Part shown: piece after piece, positions 9,307 to 18,253 of the stretch
Layout: the number at the start of each line of letters is the position of its first letter
Position numbering within the stretch: position 1 is the stretch's first letter
Source of the DNA: Mucilaginibacter sp. PAMC 26640
Lineage (GTDB): Bacteria > Bacteroidota > Bacteroidia > Sphingobacteriales > Sphingobacteriaceae
Direction of reading: 5' to 3'
Length of the DNA stretch: 64,000 nucleotides
NCBI GenBank assembly: GCA_001596135.1
Contig: CP014773.1
Coordinates: 2,418,001-2,482,000 of the forward strand
Program-made: the position numbers and the translations under genes
Notes under the pieces: model-generated
Databases searched by the model: none
Seen by the model: only the letters and a program-made list of their open reading frames with translations
Told to the model about the DNA's origin: nothing

Positions 9307-10571
9307 TAAAAATTTGTTGCAGGTTTTATGTCGATTTCCATTTGATTGAATATTATGCCGTTGTTAGCCATCACTGTTTCGTCAATCTGCTCAACTAAAT
9401 CAGAAATATTCATGTAGATCTCTTCGTCGATGTATTGAACAGAATGCTTACCAATAGAAATACCAACCACCAATTTATACTTACCCGTTGTAAAATGTAT
9501 TTTGTCCTCTACAAAAGTAGCTACATAATCACCTTCTTGGTATTCATTTGGCTTGCTCCAGGATGTTCTGATAGAGATATCATGAGAATTGATCATTCCT
9601 AAAGCAACTACTAAGCCACTCACCTGCTTCAGGATTTTGAAATGCAGCTGAATTTTCCATGATTGCCCTATGAAAATTTCGCTGACATAATTGTCCTTAA
9701 CATCCAGAATGCTGAGTTTAGTGGCATAACCTATTCCATTGGCATTTTGCTCTTTAAAAACGTATTCGGCAATGGCATTTGTTTTTCCGTTTAAATAGGC
9801 ATTTATCACTTTACTGGTATCTCCGATAATATTCAGTTTGCCATTACTAAGGAGGATGGCACTTTTGCAAAGGTTTTGTATAGCCGCCATATTGTGGCTC
9901 ACGAATAATACAGTGCGGCCTTCACCTTTGCTGATATCGCCCATTTTACCCATGCATTTTTTCTGAAATTCTGCATCGCCCACTGCAAGTACTTCATCTA
10001 CAATCAAAATTTCGCTTTCCAGGTGGGCAGCAACAGCAAAGGCCAGCCTCACGTACATGCCCGATGAATAACGTTTAACAGGCGTATCAATATAGCGTTG
10101 TACCCCCGAAAAATCTACTATCTCATCAAACTTGCGTTTGATTTCGGCTTTGCGCATGCCCAGCACCGCGCCGTTGAGGTAGATATTTTCTCGACCGGAT
10201 AGTTCAGGGTGAAAGCCTGTGCCTACTTCCAGTAAACTGGCTACACGGCCTTTCATTCTTACTTTGCCAGTTGTTGGCGTTGTAGTACGACTTAATATTT
10301 TCAGCAGCGTACTTTTGCCTGCGCCGTTTCTGCCGATAATACCCACTGCGTCGCCTTGCTCAATCTCAAAATTGATATCACGCAAGCTCCAAACCATATT
10401 ACCTGTGCCGATGGTCGTGCGGTCGTTTTCCTCGCCTATTTTTAAAAAAGGATCTTCCTTGCCCCGCATCCTCGCCCAGTAACGTTCCAGATCGTGCGAA
10501 ATAGTACCGGTACCAAAGGTGCCCAGCTGATAAGCCTTCGATAAATTTTCAACTTTGATAGCTTTAGGCAT
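9306..10571 (-). CDS. wzt: Polysaccharide ABC exporter ATPase, Wzt type, with C-terminal extension
   Basis: 421 residues. The ATPase domain (about 1-245) has Walker A IIGRNGAGKSTLL, signature YSSGMYVRLAFAVA, Walker B ILIVDEVLAVGD and the H-loop FVSHNM. The roughly 150-residue C-terminal part is beta-rich, as in Wzt proteins where this domain recognises the modified end of the glycan. It would drive export of a lipid-linked polysaccharide with a Wzm permease, but no permease gene is next to it or elsewhere in the window. It is 38 bp after the GT4 gene. The ATPase call is certain; the glycan role follows from the operon. Confidence 0.9.
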   Translation of the reverse strand: MPKAIKVENLSKAYQLGTFGTGTISHDLERYWARMRGKEDPFLKIGEENDRTTIGTGNMVWSLRDINFEIEQGDAVGIIGRNGAGKSTLLKILSRTTTPTTGKVRMKGRVASLLEVGTGFHPELSGRENIYLNGAVLGMRKAEIKRKFDEIVDFSGVQRYIDTPVKRYSSGMYVRLAFAVAAHLESEILIVDEVLAVGDAEFQKKCMGKMGDISKGEGRTVLFVSHNMAAIQNLCKSAILLSNGKLNIIGDTSKVINAYLNGKTNAIAEYVFKEQNANGIGYATKLSILDVKDNYVSEIFIGQSWKIQLHFKILKQVSGLVVALGMINSHDISIRTSWSKPNEYQEGDYVATFVEDKIHFTTGKYKLVVGISIGKHSVQYIDEEIYMNISDLVEQIDETVMANNGIIFNQMEIDIKPATNF

Positions 10572-10609
10572 TTCGGAGTATGTTTAAACAGTTATACAAA
10601 CCGGCTTGC

Positions 10610-11728
10610 TTAGCCCGCGAGTAACGCTTGTAAATTATCAATGTAAGTATCTTCATTAAAGTATTGCAAACATTTTGCCTGTAGAAATTTACGGCGTGTT
10701 AAATCCAGCGGGTGTAAAAGATGTTGTGTAATTTGTTCTTCCAGTTCGATAGCATCATCCGGGTTGATCGCTGTGCCCAGTTCACCATGCCTTATGGCAT
10801 CTACACTTCCATCAGCATTACCACAAATTACAGGCAAGCCGCAGGCTAAAGCCTCGATGAAGACAATGCCGAAGCCTTCTTTTTTGCTCGGTAATACAAA
10901 CAGATCTGCTAAAAGGAAATGTTTAACCAATTCGCTTTCGTCAATAAATCCTGTGAGAATCACATGATCTTTTACGTTATGCTTTTCTATCAACTCATTA
11001 ACACGAAGTTCTTCTTTCTTATCATACTTACCCGAGAGGATGTATTTTATGCCCGGGAAACGTGCCTTTAATTTGCCAATAACGGCTATTACATTATCGT
11101 ACCCTTTATATTTTTCGGTAGAGGCTAAACGGGTGAGTGTAAAAACCACCTGATTAGCCGATGTTAACGAGTATTTTTTTAGTAAAACCCCGGGCTTTGT
11201 AAAATCATCCGGCTGTTTTATAAATGGATCGATGGCATTATTAAGGATGGAGCACTTTTCAATATTGGTGCCATGCCGAATCACCATTTGATCTTTTGTG
11301 TATTGGCTTACACAAAGTATTTTATCGCAGTACTTAAGCAAAAGTTTTTTGTGAAAACTCAAGGGGCGCCATACTTCAATCCCGTGAGCTATTAGCCAAA
11401 CCTGGCATTTTGGCCGCAGTACTTTGATCAGTACACCAATAATTGCAAAATTGATATGGCTTAAAATAACAGTATCATATTGCTTCGCTGTTACCAATGT
11501 GGCGAGTACGAAAGCTTGGCGATTTTTATTATAACCCTTAAAGTTTTGTTGTGGTAAATAATGGGGCTGCAGATCGCTATCTATATCGTATAACGACATG
11601 AGCTGAAATTGCCAATTATTGGTTTGGCAAATGCGCAGCAATGAATGGGCCAATGTTCGGGCCATTTTTTGGATGCCTCCGGTGGCACTAAATGTTTGTA
11701 AAGTTAAAAGTATAACTTTTTTACACAT
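10610..11728 (-). CDS. Glycosyltransferase family 4
   Basis: 372 residues from the ATG at 11728 (MCKKVILLTLQTF). The longer frame to 11752 runs into asnB, and the chosen start leaves an 8-bp overlap with the asnB stop, typical of this operon. GT-B features: acceptor loop ATGGIQKMARTLA, donor domain start VVFTLTRLASTEKYKGYDNV, and the E-x7-E element KEGFGIVFIEALACGLPVIC. It probably adds a sugar with retention of configuration at the cytoplasmic membrane. Specificity unknown. Confidence 0.88.
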   Translation of the reverse strand: MCKKVILLTLQTFSATGGIQKMARTLAHSLLRICQTNNWQFQLMSLYDIDSDLQPHYLPQQNFKGYNKNRQAFVLATLVTAKQYDTVILSHINFAIIGVLIKVLRPKCQVWLIAHGIEVWRPLSFHKKLLLKYCDKILCVSQYTKDQMVIRHGTNIEKCSILNNAIDPFIKQPDDFTKPGVLLKKYSLTSANQVVFTLTRLASTEKYKGYDNVIAVIGKLKARFPGIKYILSGKYDKKEELRVNELIEKHNVKDHVILTGFIDESELVKHFLLADLFVLPSKKEGFGIVFIEALACGLPVICGNADGSVDAIRHGELGTAINPDDAIELEEQITQHLLHPLDLTRRKFLQAKCLQYFNEDTYIDNLQALLAG

Positions 11729-13508
11729 GCTTTTGTACCTGATATAATGCAAATGCCCGTGACCAATGCACCCGGTCGTTTTTAAATTCTTTTATAATGT
11801 TTTTAGCAAACTTAGTGTTATACATACTTTCGTCGGCTATATTTTTTTCATTTTTCATCCATTGCTGCAATGGAAAGGTGAATCCCATTTTTGGGCGATC
11901 CCACACATTGCGGGGTAGCAATGCTTTAAAGCTATCGATCAGGATTTTTTTCGGCCTTGCGCTATCAAACCTAATTTGCGGAGCGATCCGATTTATAAAG
12001 GCTCTGAAATCTTCGTCCAGGAATGGCACCCGCACTTCCAGTCCATGGCTCATACTCATCACATCTGTATCGCGAAGTAATTGATTCTGCATGTACATAT
12101 TTGTTTCAAACCAGGCAGCTTGCAGCTTGTCATACGCTGTGGGTTGTGAGAAATCATGTGAGCCGAATAGTATGGTAATTATCTCCGCTTCATTCATATC
12201 CAATATTTTGGCAATATCTTCTATTGCAAACAAGCCTCTTAAAAAGAGATAGTCTGCCGCAGGGTGGTTATGAACAAGGTAACTTAAGCGTTTCACTTGC
12301 TTAACAGGCAGTAAACTTGTTCTTAAAAGGGCCCAGCCGGGGATTGTCCTGATATAGCGTAAAAATTTAATTCTGGCAAACGATGGGTAGCCGCCAAACA
12401 GTTCATCAGCGCCTATTCCCGATAATACGGCCTTTAAACCGTCATCATGGGCATACTTACTTATAAACCACGAATTGATGCCATCAGTAGTTGGCATATC
12501 CATGGTATCTAATATTTTTGGCAGGAAGGTTTTAAAATCCTGCTCGTTCACCAGGTGGGAAAAGTTTTCGCCATTTATTTTTTGTAATACGGCGTTTTGA
12601 TAGGAGCGCTCATCATACTGCTTTTCGTCAAAGTAGATGGAAATGGTTTTTAGCTGCTGTAAGTTTTCTTCGTTAGCCAGTAAGGTAAGGATTGATGAAT
12701 CAATCCCTCCGCTTAAAAATACCCCAATCGGCGCGTCGGATATGAGTTGTCTTTTAACCGCTTGATTTAATTGATGATAAATACCCTGCTGTGCAATATG
12801 CTGGTCTGTGATTATAGCTCCCGCCTGCTCATAACTATATTTGGTTATCGCATGGGTATTGGTTGCGTTATTCCAGCACAAAAAATGACCTTTGGGCAGG
12901 CTAAATACATTTTTTAAGGTGGTATAAGGTTCCGGAATATGGCCGAATGAGAGTAACCATACCGGCCACCTTTTATCTGCTTCGGTAACAGCGCCGGCAG
13001 CTTTGAACGCTTTGATCTCCGAAGCAAAGATCAGCTGCCCATCAGCTGTAGTATAATATAGGGGCTTTATAGCGCTTGTATCGCGCACCAAATATGTTTT
13101 TGCAGCTGCCACGTCATATAACGCAAAGGCAAACATACCTTTCAGTTTATTAAAAGATGCTGTACCCCAATGAAGATAAGCCTGCAAGATTACCTCAGTA
13201 TCAGTTTCAGATGCGAATTGGGCACCCAGCTTTTGCAGCTCACGCTTTAGTTCGCGATAATTGTATATTTCGCCATTAAAAGTTATCCAGGCATTTTTTC
13301 CTGGATTGGACATTGGTTGATGGCCGTTCCGGGTCAAATCGATTATAGATAATCTGCGATGCCCCAATACGACTCCTCCTTCGGTATTGTTCCAAATTCC
13401 CGAATCGTCCGGCCCGCCATGCTGCATATCATTACACATGGAAGTTACCAGCCTACTAGCTTGCTGGCCCTGGTTTTTGTTTGAAACTATACCTGCTATC
13501 CTGCACAT
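11721..13508 (-). CDS. asnB: Glutamine-hydrolysing asparagine synthase-like amidotransferase (AsnB family)
   Basis: 595 residues. Cys2 after the initiator Met (MCRIAGIV) is the glutaminase nucleophile, followed by GPDDSG and GHRRLSIID. The synthetase domain has the PP-loop GVFLSGGIDSS and GIGADELFGGY. Relatives inside polysaccharide loci (WbpS/AsnB-like) amidate sugar carboxylates or similar groups, so the job here may be glycan modification rather than asparagine supply (inference from location). The gene starts 116 bp after the antiterminator gene, the widest gap in the operon, and that gap contains a palindrome. Confidence 0.9.
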   Translation of the reverse strand: MCRIAGIVSNKNQGQQASRLVTSMCNDMQHGGPDDSGIWNNTEGGVVLGHRRLSIIDLTRNGHQPMSNPGKNAWITFNGEIYNYRELKRELQKLGAQFASETDTEVILQAYLHWGTASFNKLKGMFAFALYDVAAAKTYLVRDTSAIKPLYYTTADGQLIFASEIKAFKAAGAVTEADKRWPVWLLSFGHIPEPYTTLKNVFSLPKGHFLCWNNATNTHAITKYSYEQAGAIITDQHIAQQGIYHQLNQAVKRQLISDAPIGVFLSGGIDSSILTLLANEENLQQLKTISIYFDEKQYDERSYQNAVLQKINGENFSHLVNEQDFKTFLPKILDTMDMPTTDGINSWFISKYAHDDGLKAVLSGIGADELFGGYPSFARIKFLRYIRTIPGWALLRTSLLPVKQVKRLSYLVHNHPAADYLFLRGLFAIEDIAKILDMNEAEIITILFGSHDFSQPTAYDKLQAAWFETNMYMQNQLLRDTDVMSMSHGLEVRVPFLDEDFRAFINRIAPQIRFDSARPKKILIDSFKALLPRNVWDRPKMGFTFPLQQWMKNEKNIADESMYNTKFAKNIIKEFKNDRVHWSRAFALYQVQKHV

Positions 13509-13546
13509 TTCATCATCTTTCTTAACATAGCTTCGCCTCGTAAGTC

Positions 13547-13561
13547 ACATTTAATAAATGT
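13547..13561. promoter_or_regulatory. Perfect 7-bp dyad in the antiterminator-asnB gap
   Basis: The arms ACATTTA and TAAATGT face each other around a single central A. Two more outer pairs (GT/AC) extend the symmetry to 21 bp with one mismatch. It lies in the only sizeable non-coding gap of the operon, just after the NusG-like gene. With a one-base loop it is more plausibly a protein-binding operator or a recruitment site than a terminator. Function is inference. Confidence 0.35.
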
Positions 13562-13624
13562 AACTGTTTTATAATCAAACTATTGTAGGTCTATTTAATG
13601 ACCCTTTGTTTAACGGCACATGAC

Positions 13625-14140
13625 TTAAAACCTATCAATATATGCCGACGCAACATTTACAACAATAGAGCAACCAAGGCTCTCCAGTCGTAATAGTAAT
13701 TGTTTTTGCGACCGGTATGCAATCATTTCGCCTGTTAGCCCTTTTAATGGTCCTGCTTTGATTACTATCTTTTCCCCCGGTTGCAAATTTTCTTCTGTTA
13801 TTTCAAGGTCAAGTGCGCTTGCCATCAACAACTTTAGGTCTTCAATTTGTCTGTTGGGCATAGAAGTTATCCGGCCCGAAAAGTAGATAAATCGTGCAAT
13901 ACCGTTGGTCATTAAAACACCAGCTTGTTCGTTATCAGCAATGCGTACAAAAATGTACGACTTTATAAGCGGCTCTTCCACCCATTTTTTTCTGTCGCTC
14001 CATTGTTTCAGACGTTTTTGAAGAGGCAGGTAGGCCTCAATCCCTTTGCTTGTTAAATTCGCGTAGGCTTTTTTTTCAGCACGCGGAAGGGTACATACGG
14101 GATACCATTTAAGCTGCCCGGTATCAGTGTTTAAAACCAT
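13625..14140 (-). CDS. NusG/RfaH/UpxY-like transcription antiterminator
   Basis: 171 residues. The NGN domain covers about 10-110: WYPVCTLPRAEKKAYANL, IEAYLPLQKRLKQW and PLIKSYIFVRI are typical of NusG paralogues. A KOW-like segment follows (ENLQPGEKIVIKAGPLKGL, TGEMIAY). In Bacteroides, UpxY proteins sit at the head of capsule operons and let RNA polymerase read through the long operon. The same role fits here because Wza-Wzc-antiterminator precede some ten further genes. It starts 11 bp after the wzc stop. Confidence 0.88.
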   Translation of the reverse strand: MVLNTDTGQLKWYPVCTLPRAEKKAYANLTSKGIEAYLPLQKRLKQWSDRKKWVEEPLIKSYIFVRIADNEQAGVLMTNGIARFIYFSGRITSMPNRQIEDLKLLMASALDLEITEENLQPGEKIVIKAGPLKGLTGEMIAYRSQKQLLLRLESLGCSIVVNVASAYIDRF

Positions 14141-14151
14141 AGCGATTAAAA

Positions 14152-16578
14152 CTATTTAAAGAAACGCTTTATGTCCCACCACCGTTTTTTTTCATCATCG
14201 GTATAATAGCCTGATGATGCATAGCCGCCACTATAATCAGAGTAATAGTAGTAGCCTGAACTGTAATCACCCGTAAACTTTGTTGTGTAATATCTCGAAT
14301 GCAATAAATCTTCAGCAAATGCATTCAAAACAATTACTGTGTTATTCAGCTGGTATTCCTGCGCTATCCGCTGCGGAACGGTTGCCGAATAATATTTGGA
14401 TTTACCGGCACGGATCACAAAGATGTTAATATCGCTCATCCTTATCAACGGAATGGCATCAGATACTAACCCTATCGGCGCCGTATCTATCATTATAATA
14501 TCGTAACGTAAACCGAGTTCGGCAATCAGGTCTTTCATCCTATCGGTATGCAATAGCTCTGAAGGGTTTGGTGGTACAGGGCCGGATACAATGAAATCAA
14601 GGTTGCCCTGTTGCTTTGAATGCAAGATAATTTCATCAAGCGAGGTTTGATGGGCCAGGTAACTGCTTAAACCATTATCATTAGGCACGTTAAAAGTCTT
14701 ATGCAATTTAGACCTGCGTAAATCGGCACCTATCAGGATAACTTTCTTATCTATCAGGGATAATGTACTGGAAAGATTCACTGCCACAAATGATTTTCCT
14801 TCGCCGGCAACTTCAGACGTGATACAAATAATTTTACTTTGTTTTTCAGACGCTATAAAATTTAAATTGGTACGCACAGATCGAACAGACTCCGCGAATA
14901 TTGATTTTGGCTTGCTGACCGCTAAAATCTGATTATTATCTTCATCTATCTTATCCGGAAACTTTCTTATCACACCAATTATTGGAATAGTGGTAAGGCT
15001 TTCTATGGTTTCCTTATCGTAGATATATGGGTTCAAAACCCTGATCAATATGATAAGACCCAAGCCTACGGCAATGCCAAAAATCATTGCAGAGCGGTGT
15101 ACATCATGTTCATTTGGGGCAACAGGCGAGTAGTTTGGCTGTGCCTGCTCTATGATCGTCGCTCCCGGTAATATGCCCGAACGGGTAATTTGCGACTCCA
15201 GTTTTTTCTCCGACAAGAATGAGTATACTTTTTCATTGATCTCGAAATCACGGCGCAGACTAATCAAATCACGATCAGCCACCGGGAACACGGAGATCTG
15301 GGAATTGATTTGCCCCAGTTGTGTTCCTAAATAATCCAGGTTTCTTTTAATGGTTGTATAGGAAGAATTTAAGCTTATTAAAGCTGAATTTTTTATTTGC
15401 AGAATGTTTTTATTGATATCCTGAATGGGCTGAGATTCGTACTTATAGGTTTTTAACAATTCGGTACGCTGAGAAATTAATCCGTCTAGCCGTGTAATCA
15501 TAGCTGGTAATGCACCTTCTATTTGCCCGCTTCCAGCGTCAAAGTTAAGATTGACGTTATTTTTTTCCTTAATGATCTTTTCCTTTACATCATCGATGGC
15601 TAAAAGTTGCAGTTTTAATATTGCCTGCTGTGATTCCAGTTCTTTGGCCTTACCTAATGCGGTTTCAGCAGCCGAACTTACTTCCATCAGCCGGTTTTTT
15701 TGCCTGAAATTCTGTATGGATTTTTCTGAATTCTTTACCTCTCCCGACAGGTATTTTAATTGTTGATCAATGAAATTGATCATTTGAGTAGCTGATTGCG
15801 TTTTACGACTCCTATCGTAAATCAAATACTCGTTCATCACTGCATTTAAAATATCCGCAGCAAATTGGGGATTTGCATCTGTCATTTGCAAGGCAAGCAC
15901 ATTCGAATTTTTTACTGTTTCACCCGCCCGTAGTCCGCCGCGCACTCTACCCACAAAATCCTCGGCGGTGTTAAACCTGAAAAGTATAACCGCTTTTTTA
16001 TTGATCCCGTAAGGATAGCGAATTACGAAGCTGGTTGGCCCCAAGGTAACAGGGCTGTTATAACTGTAATTGTTTGAAATATCTTTATCGCCTGCCTTGT
16101 AGCTTAGGTTGAAAGTTTTATTGTTTATCGGTTTGTAGGCCACCATTTCGCGGAAAAAGTTCAGACTGTCGAACTGTACTTTTTCAATTATAAGCGGTTT
16201 TTGGGGATATAGTTCAGTTGTACGCACACGTCCCTCTACAAAAAAACTTATATCATAATTTAAATCTTTTATAGCGTTAAGCACAACCGTATGGCTCGTC
16301 ATTACCGATGTTTCACTTTGGATCCTCGACGGCCCGCGTTCTGATGTGTTTAATACGTTGGAAAGGTCTCCGATCTCTGATTTTTTTTCCTCTAGTTTTA
16401 ATACGCCGCTGGTAGCATAAGTTTTTGGCGTGTACCATAAAAAGACGTATGACCAGATTACAAAAACTGATAATGAACCAGCCACCCAATACCATCTGCT
16501 GATGAGTATTTTAGCTATTTTAAAATAGTCAATCTCCTGGTGAGGTAGTTTCTTTTTTAGATTTTCCGTTTCTTCCAT
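14152..16578 (-). CDS. wzc: Wzc-like polysaccharide co-polymerase and tyrosine autokinase (BY-kinase)
   Basis: 808 residues. Membrane segment 1 is at about 29-52. A long periplasmic region with heptad-rich coiled coils lies between (about 250-450). A second membrane segment (about 495-515, IFGIAVGLGLIILIRVL) leads to the cytoplasmic ATPase. Walker A is SEVAGEGKSFVAVN, A' is VILIGADLRRS, and the Walker B-type strand is IIMIDTAPIG. The last 50 residues contain 11 tyrosines in clusters, the expected autophosphorylation tail. It regulates chain length and export with Wza. It starts 3 bp after the wza stop. Confidence 0.95.
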   Translation of the reverse strand: MEETENLKKKLPHQEIDYFKIAKILISRWYWVAGSLSVFVIWSYVFLWYTPKTYATSGVLKLEEKKSEIGDLSNVLNTSERGPSRIQSETSVMTSHTVVLNAIKDLNYDISFFVEGRVRTTELYPQKPLIIEKVQFDSLNFFREMVAYKPINNKTFNLSYKAGDKDISNNYSYNSPVTLGPTSFVIRYPYGINKKAVILFRFNTAEDFVGRVRGGLRAGETVKNSNVLALQMTDANPQFAADILNAVMNEYLIYDRSRKTQSATQMINFIDQQLKYLSGEVKNSEKSIQNFRQKNRLMEVSSAAETALGKAKELESQQAILKLQLLAIDDVKEKIIKEKNNVNLNFDAGSGQIEGALPAMITRLDGLISQRTELLKTYKYESQPIQDINKNILQIKNSALISLNSSYTTIKRNLDYLGTQLGQINSQISVFPVADRDLISLRRDFEINEKVYSFLSEKKLESQITRSGILPGATIIEQAQPNYSPVAPNEHDVHRSAMIFGIAVGLGLIILIRVLNPYIYDKETIESLTTIPIIGVIRKFPDKIDEDNNQILAVSKPKSIFAESVRSVRTNLNFIASEKQSKIICITSEVAGEGKSFVAVNLSSTLSLIDKKVILIGADLRRSKLHKTFNVPNDNGLSSYLAHQTSLDEIILHSKQQGNLDFIVSGPVPPNPSELLHTDRMKDLIAELGLRYDIIMIDTAPIGLVSDAIPLIRMSDINIFVIRAGKSKYYSATVPQRIAQEYQLNNTVIVLNAFAEDLLHSRYYTTKFTGDYSSGYYYYSDYSGGYASSGYYTDDEKKRWWDIKRFFK

Positions 16579-16581
16579 TTA

Positions 16582-17361
16582 CTACCGGGTAAGCGTAATA
16601 ATGATCAATGCGGTGTTAAGTAAAATCAACGCAGGTTGAATCAATGAAGTTAAATTTGAAAGTTTATCATTACGAACCGCCCGTTTGTTTTGGGAAACAT
16701 AAATAACGTCTCCGTTTTGCAGTATCGATCTCGGGTCTGATATCGAGTTAATGTCGCTCAAATCGATCAGAGCTACCGTTTTATATTGTCCGGCTCCGCG
16801 AATAATCTTAATATTTTTTTCGTTCGCCGTAGTCATCAGCCCGCCTGCCTGTCCAAGCATTTCAACTAAAGTTGTATTTTCCTTCAATATAGGATAATTG
16901 CCCTGGGCGGCAACTTCACCAAAAATAGTAACCTTCAGGTTGGTGATCCTGATATCCAAAATTGGGTTTTTTAGGAGGTCTTTGCGGTAAAGTTCTTCAA
17001 TTTTTCTGGTGGCCTCTATTCGCGTCAGGCCGCTTACCGCTATCCGGCCTATCACCGGCAAAGCAACTGTTCCATCCTCTTCTACCTCAAATGTTTGTCC
17101 GGCAGATGCGTTTCCGCTAGCCGATGTGTTTGTTGGCACATCGTCTACTATATATTTAATATTTTGCAGGTTTTTTATCTGCAAAATATCCCTGGGCTGG
17201 ATATGATAGGTGCTTTGCACCGGGAAAGTATTTTTTAAAACGCTATCGTTTGCGGCATTAACATTTGTTTTATTTTCAAACAGCACATGACTTTGCTTGT
17301 AAGAACATGAAGTGAGAAAAATTAGCGTGGCAACTATAAAAATAGAATAAATAAAGCGCAT
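16582..17361 (-). CDS. wza: Wza-like outer-membrane polysaccharide export lipoprotein
   Basis: 259 residues with a lipoprotein signal ending in the lipobox LTSC (Cys19). A poly-export domain (YHIQPRDILQIKNL to about residue 140) is followed by an SLBB domain (VTIFGEVAAQGNYPIL, LVEMLGQAGGL). A final hydrophobic helix, IQPALILLNTALIIITL, is typical of the shorter Bacteroidota Wza relatives and probably spans the outer membrane as in E. coli Wza. It is the first gene of the minus-strand operon and pairs with Wzc downstream. Confidence 0.93.
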   Translation of the reverse strand: MRFIYSIFIVATLIFLTSCSYKQSHVLFENKTNVNAANDSVLKNTFPVQSTYHIQPRDILQIKNLQNIKYIVDDVPTNTSASGNASAGQTFEVEEDGTVALPVIGRIAVSGLTRIEATRKIEELYRKDLLKNPILDIRITNLKVTIFGEVAAQGNYPILKENTTLVEMLGQAGGLMTTANEKNIKIIRGAGQYKTVALIDLSDINSISDPRSILQNGDVIYVSQNKRAVRNDKLSNLTSLIQPALILLNTALIIITLTR

Positions 17362-17403
17362 AATAAAAGCTGCTATCGTTTCGATCTAATTACAAAGCGG
17401 AGC

Positions 17404-17411
17404 CAAAAATA
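17404..17411 (-). promoter_or_regulatory. Candidate -7 element for the polysaccharide operon
   Basis: On the minus strand the sequence TATTTTTG matches the Bacteroidetes -7 consensus TAnnTTTG, about 43 bp upstream of the wza start codon. I do not see a convincing TTG at the -33 position, so this is a candidate only. The region 17362-17446 is shared with the divergent GT2 gene. Confidence 0.4.
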
Positions 17412-17446
17412 CATATTTTACGTATAAATAAGTGTATTTTTCCGCC

Positions 17447-18193
17447 GTGAATAATTTAAAGATATCTATCATAACCGTTTCATATAACGCGGGCGTTACA
17501 ATAGAAAGGTGTATACGATCTGTGATTGAACAAAGTTATAATAATATACAATATATTATTATTGATGGCGCTTCCGGCGATGATACGATGGGTATTGTAG
17601 CTAAATATAGCCAGTACATTGATGTTGTTGTTTCTGAAACTGATCATGGGATTTATGATGCAATGAATAAAGGTATAAGACTGGCTAAAGGCGATGTGGT
17701 AGGCATGCTCAATGCAGACGATACTTTTACGGATGCAAACGCCGTAACTGATATTGCAGCTGCATTTACCGGAAACAAAACAGATATCCTATATGCCGAT
17801 TTAAACTATTTGAAACAAAATGGAATCGTTTTCCGTAAATGGGTGTCAGGCGAATATAAACACGGCATGTTCAATAAAGGGTGGATGCCGCCTCATCCAA
17901 CCTTTTATTGCAAAAGAGAAATTTTTAAAGAGTTTGGAAATTACAGCCTCCAATATGGTACCGCTGCTGATTATGAGTTAATGCTAAGATTTATCCACGT
18001 GCATAAAATGCAGGTTTTTTATCTGAACAGGGTACTTGTTAACATGTACACTGGCGGTGTTAGTAACAATAGTTACAGGGGGCGTGCCAAAGTATTATTT
18101 TTGGATTTTATAGCTATGCGAAAAAATAAAATAAAATATCCGGTTATCGCATTATTTCTAAAGCGTTTAACTAAAATTAAACAGTTTTTTTGA
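17447..18193 (+). CDS. Glycosyltransferase family 2 (WcaA-like)
   Basis: About 248 residues from GTG at 17447 (MNNLKISIITVSYN); an in-frame GTG at 17432 would add five residues. I prefer the later one because GT2 proteins of this type begin just before the first strand. Motifs: ISIITVSYNAGVTIERCIRS, YIIIDGASGDDT, GIYDAMNKGIRLAKGD and GMLNADDTF (DxD region). The divergent position from wza and the WecA-like gene 60 bp downstream suggest it works early in assembly of the same glycan, but this is inference. Confidence 0.85.
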   Translation: MNNLKISIITVSYNAGVTIERCIRSVIEQSYNNIQYIIIDGASGDDTMGIVAKYSQYIDVVVSETDHGIYDAMNKGIRLAKGDVVGMLNADDTFTDANAVTDIAAAFTGNKTDILYADLNYLKQNGIVFRKWVSGEYKHGMFNKGWMPPHPTFYCKREIFKEFGNYSLQYGTAADYELMLRFIHVHKMQVFYLNRVLVNMYTGGVSNNSYRGRAKVLFLDFIAMRKNKIKYPVIALFLKRLTKIKQFF

Positions 18194-18253
18194 TTGTTGT
18201 AAATATATTATATTGCATAAACATATATGAGTGTCCCCTTCACTTTACTATAA

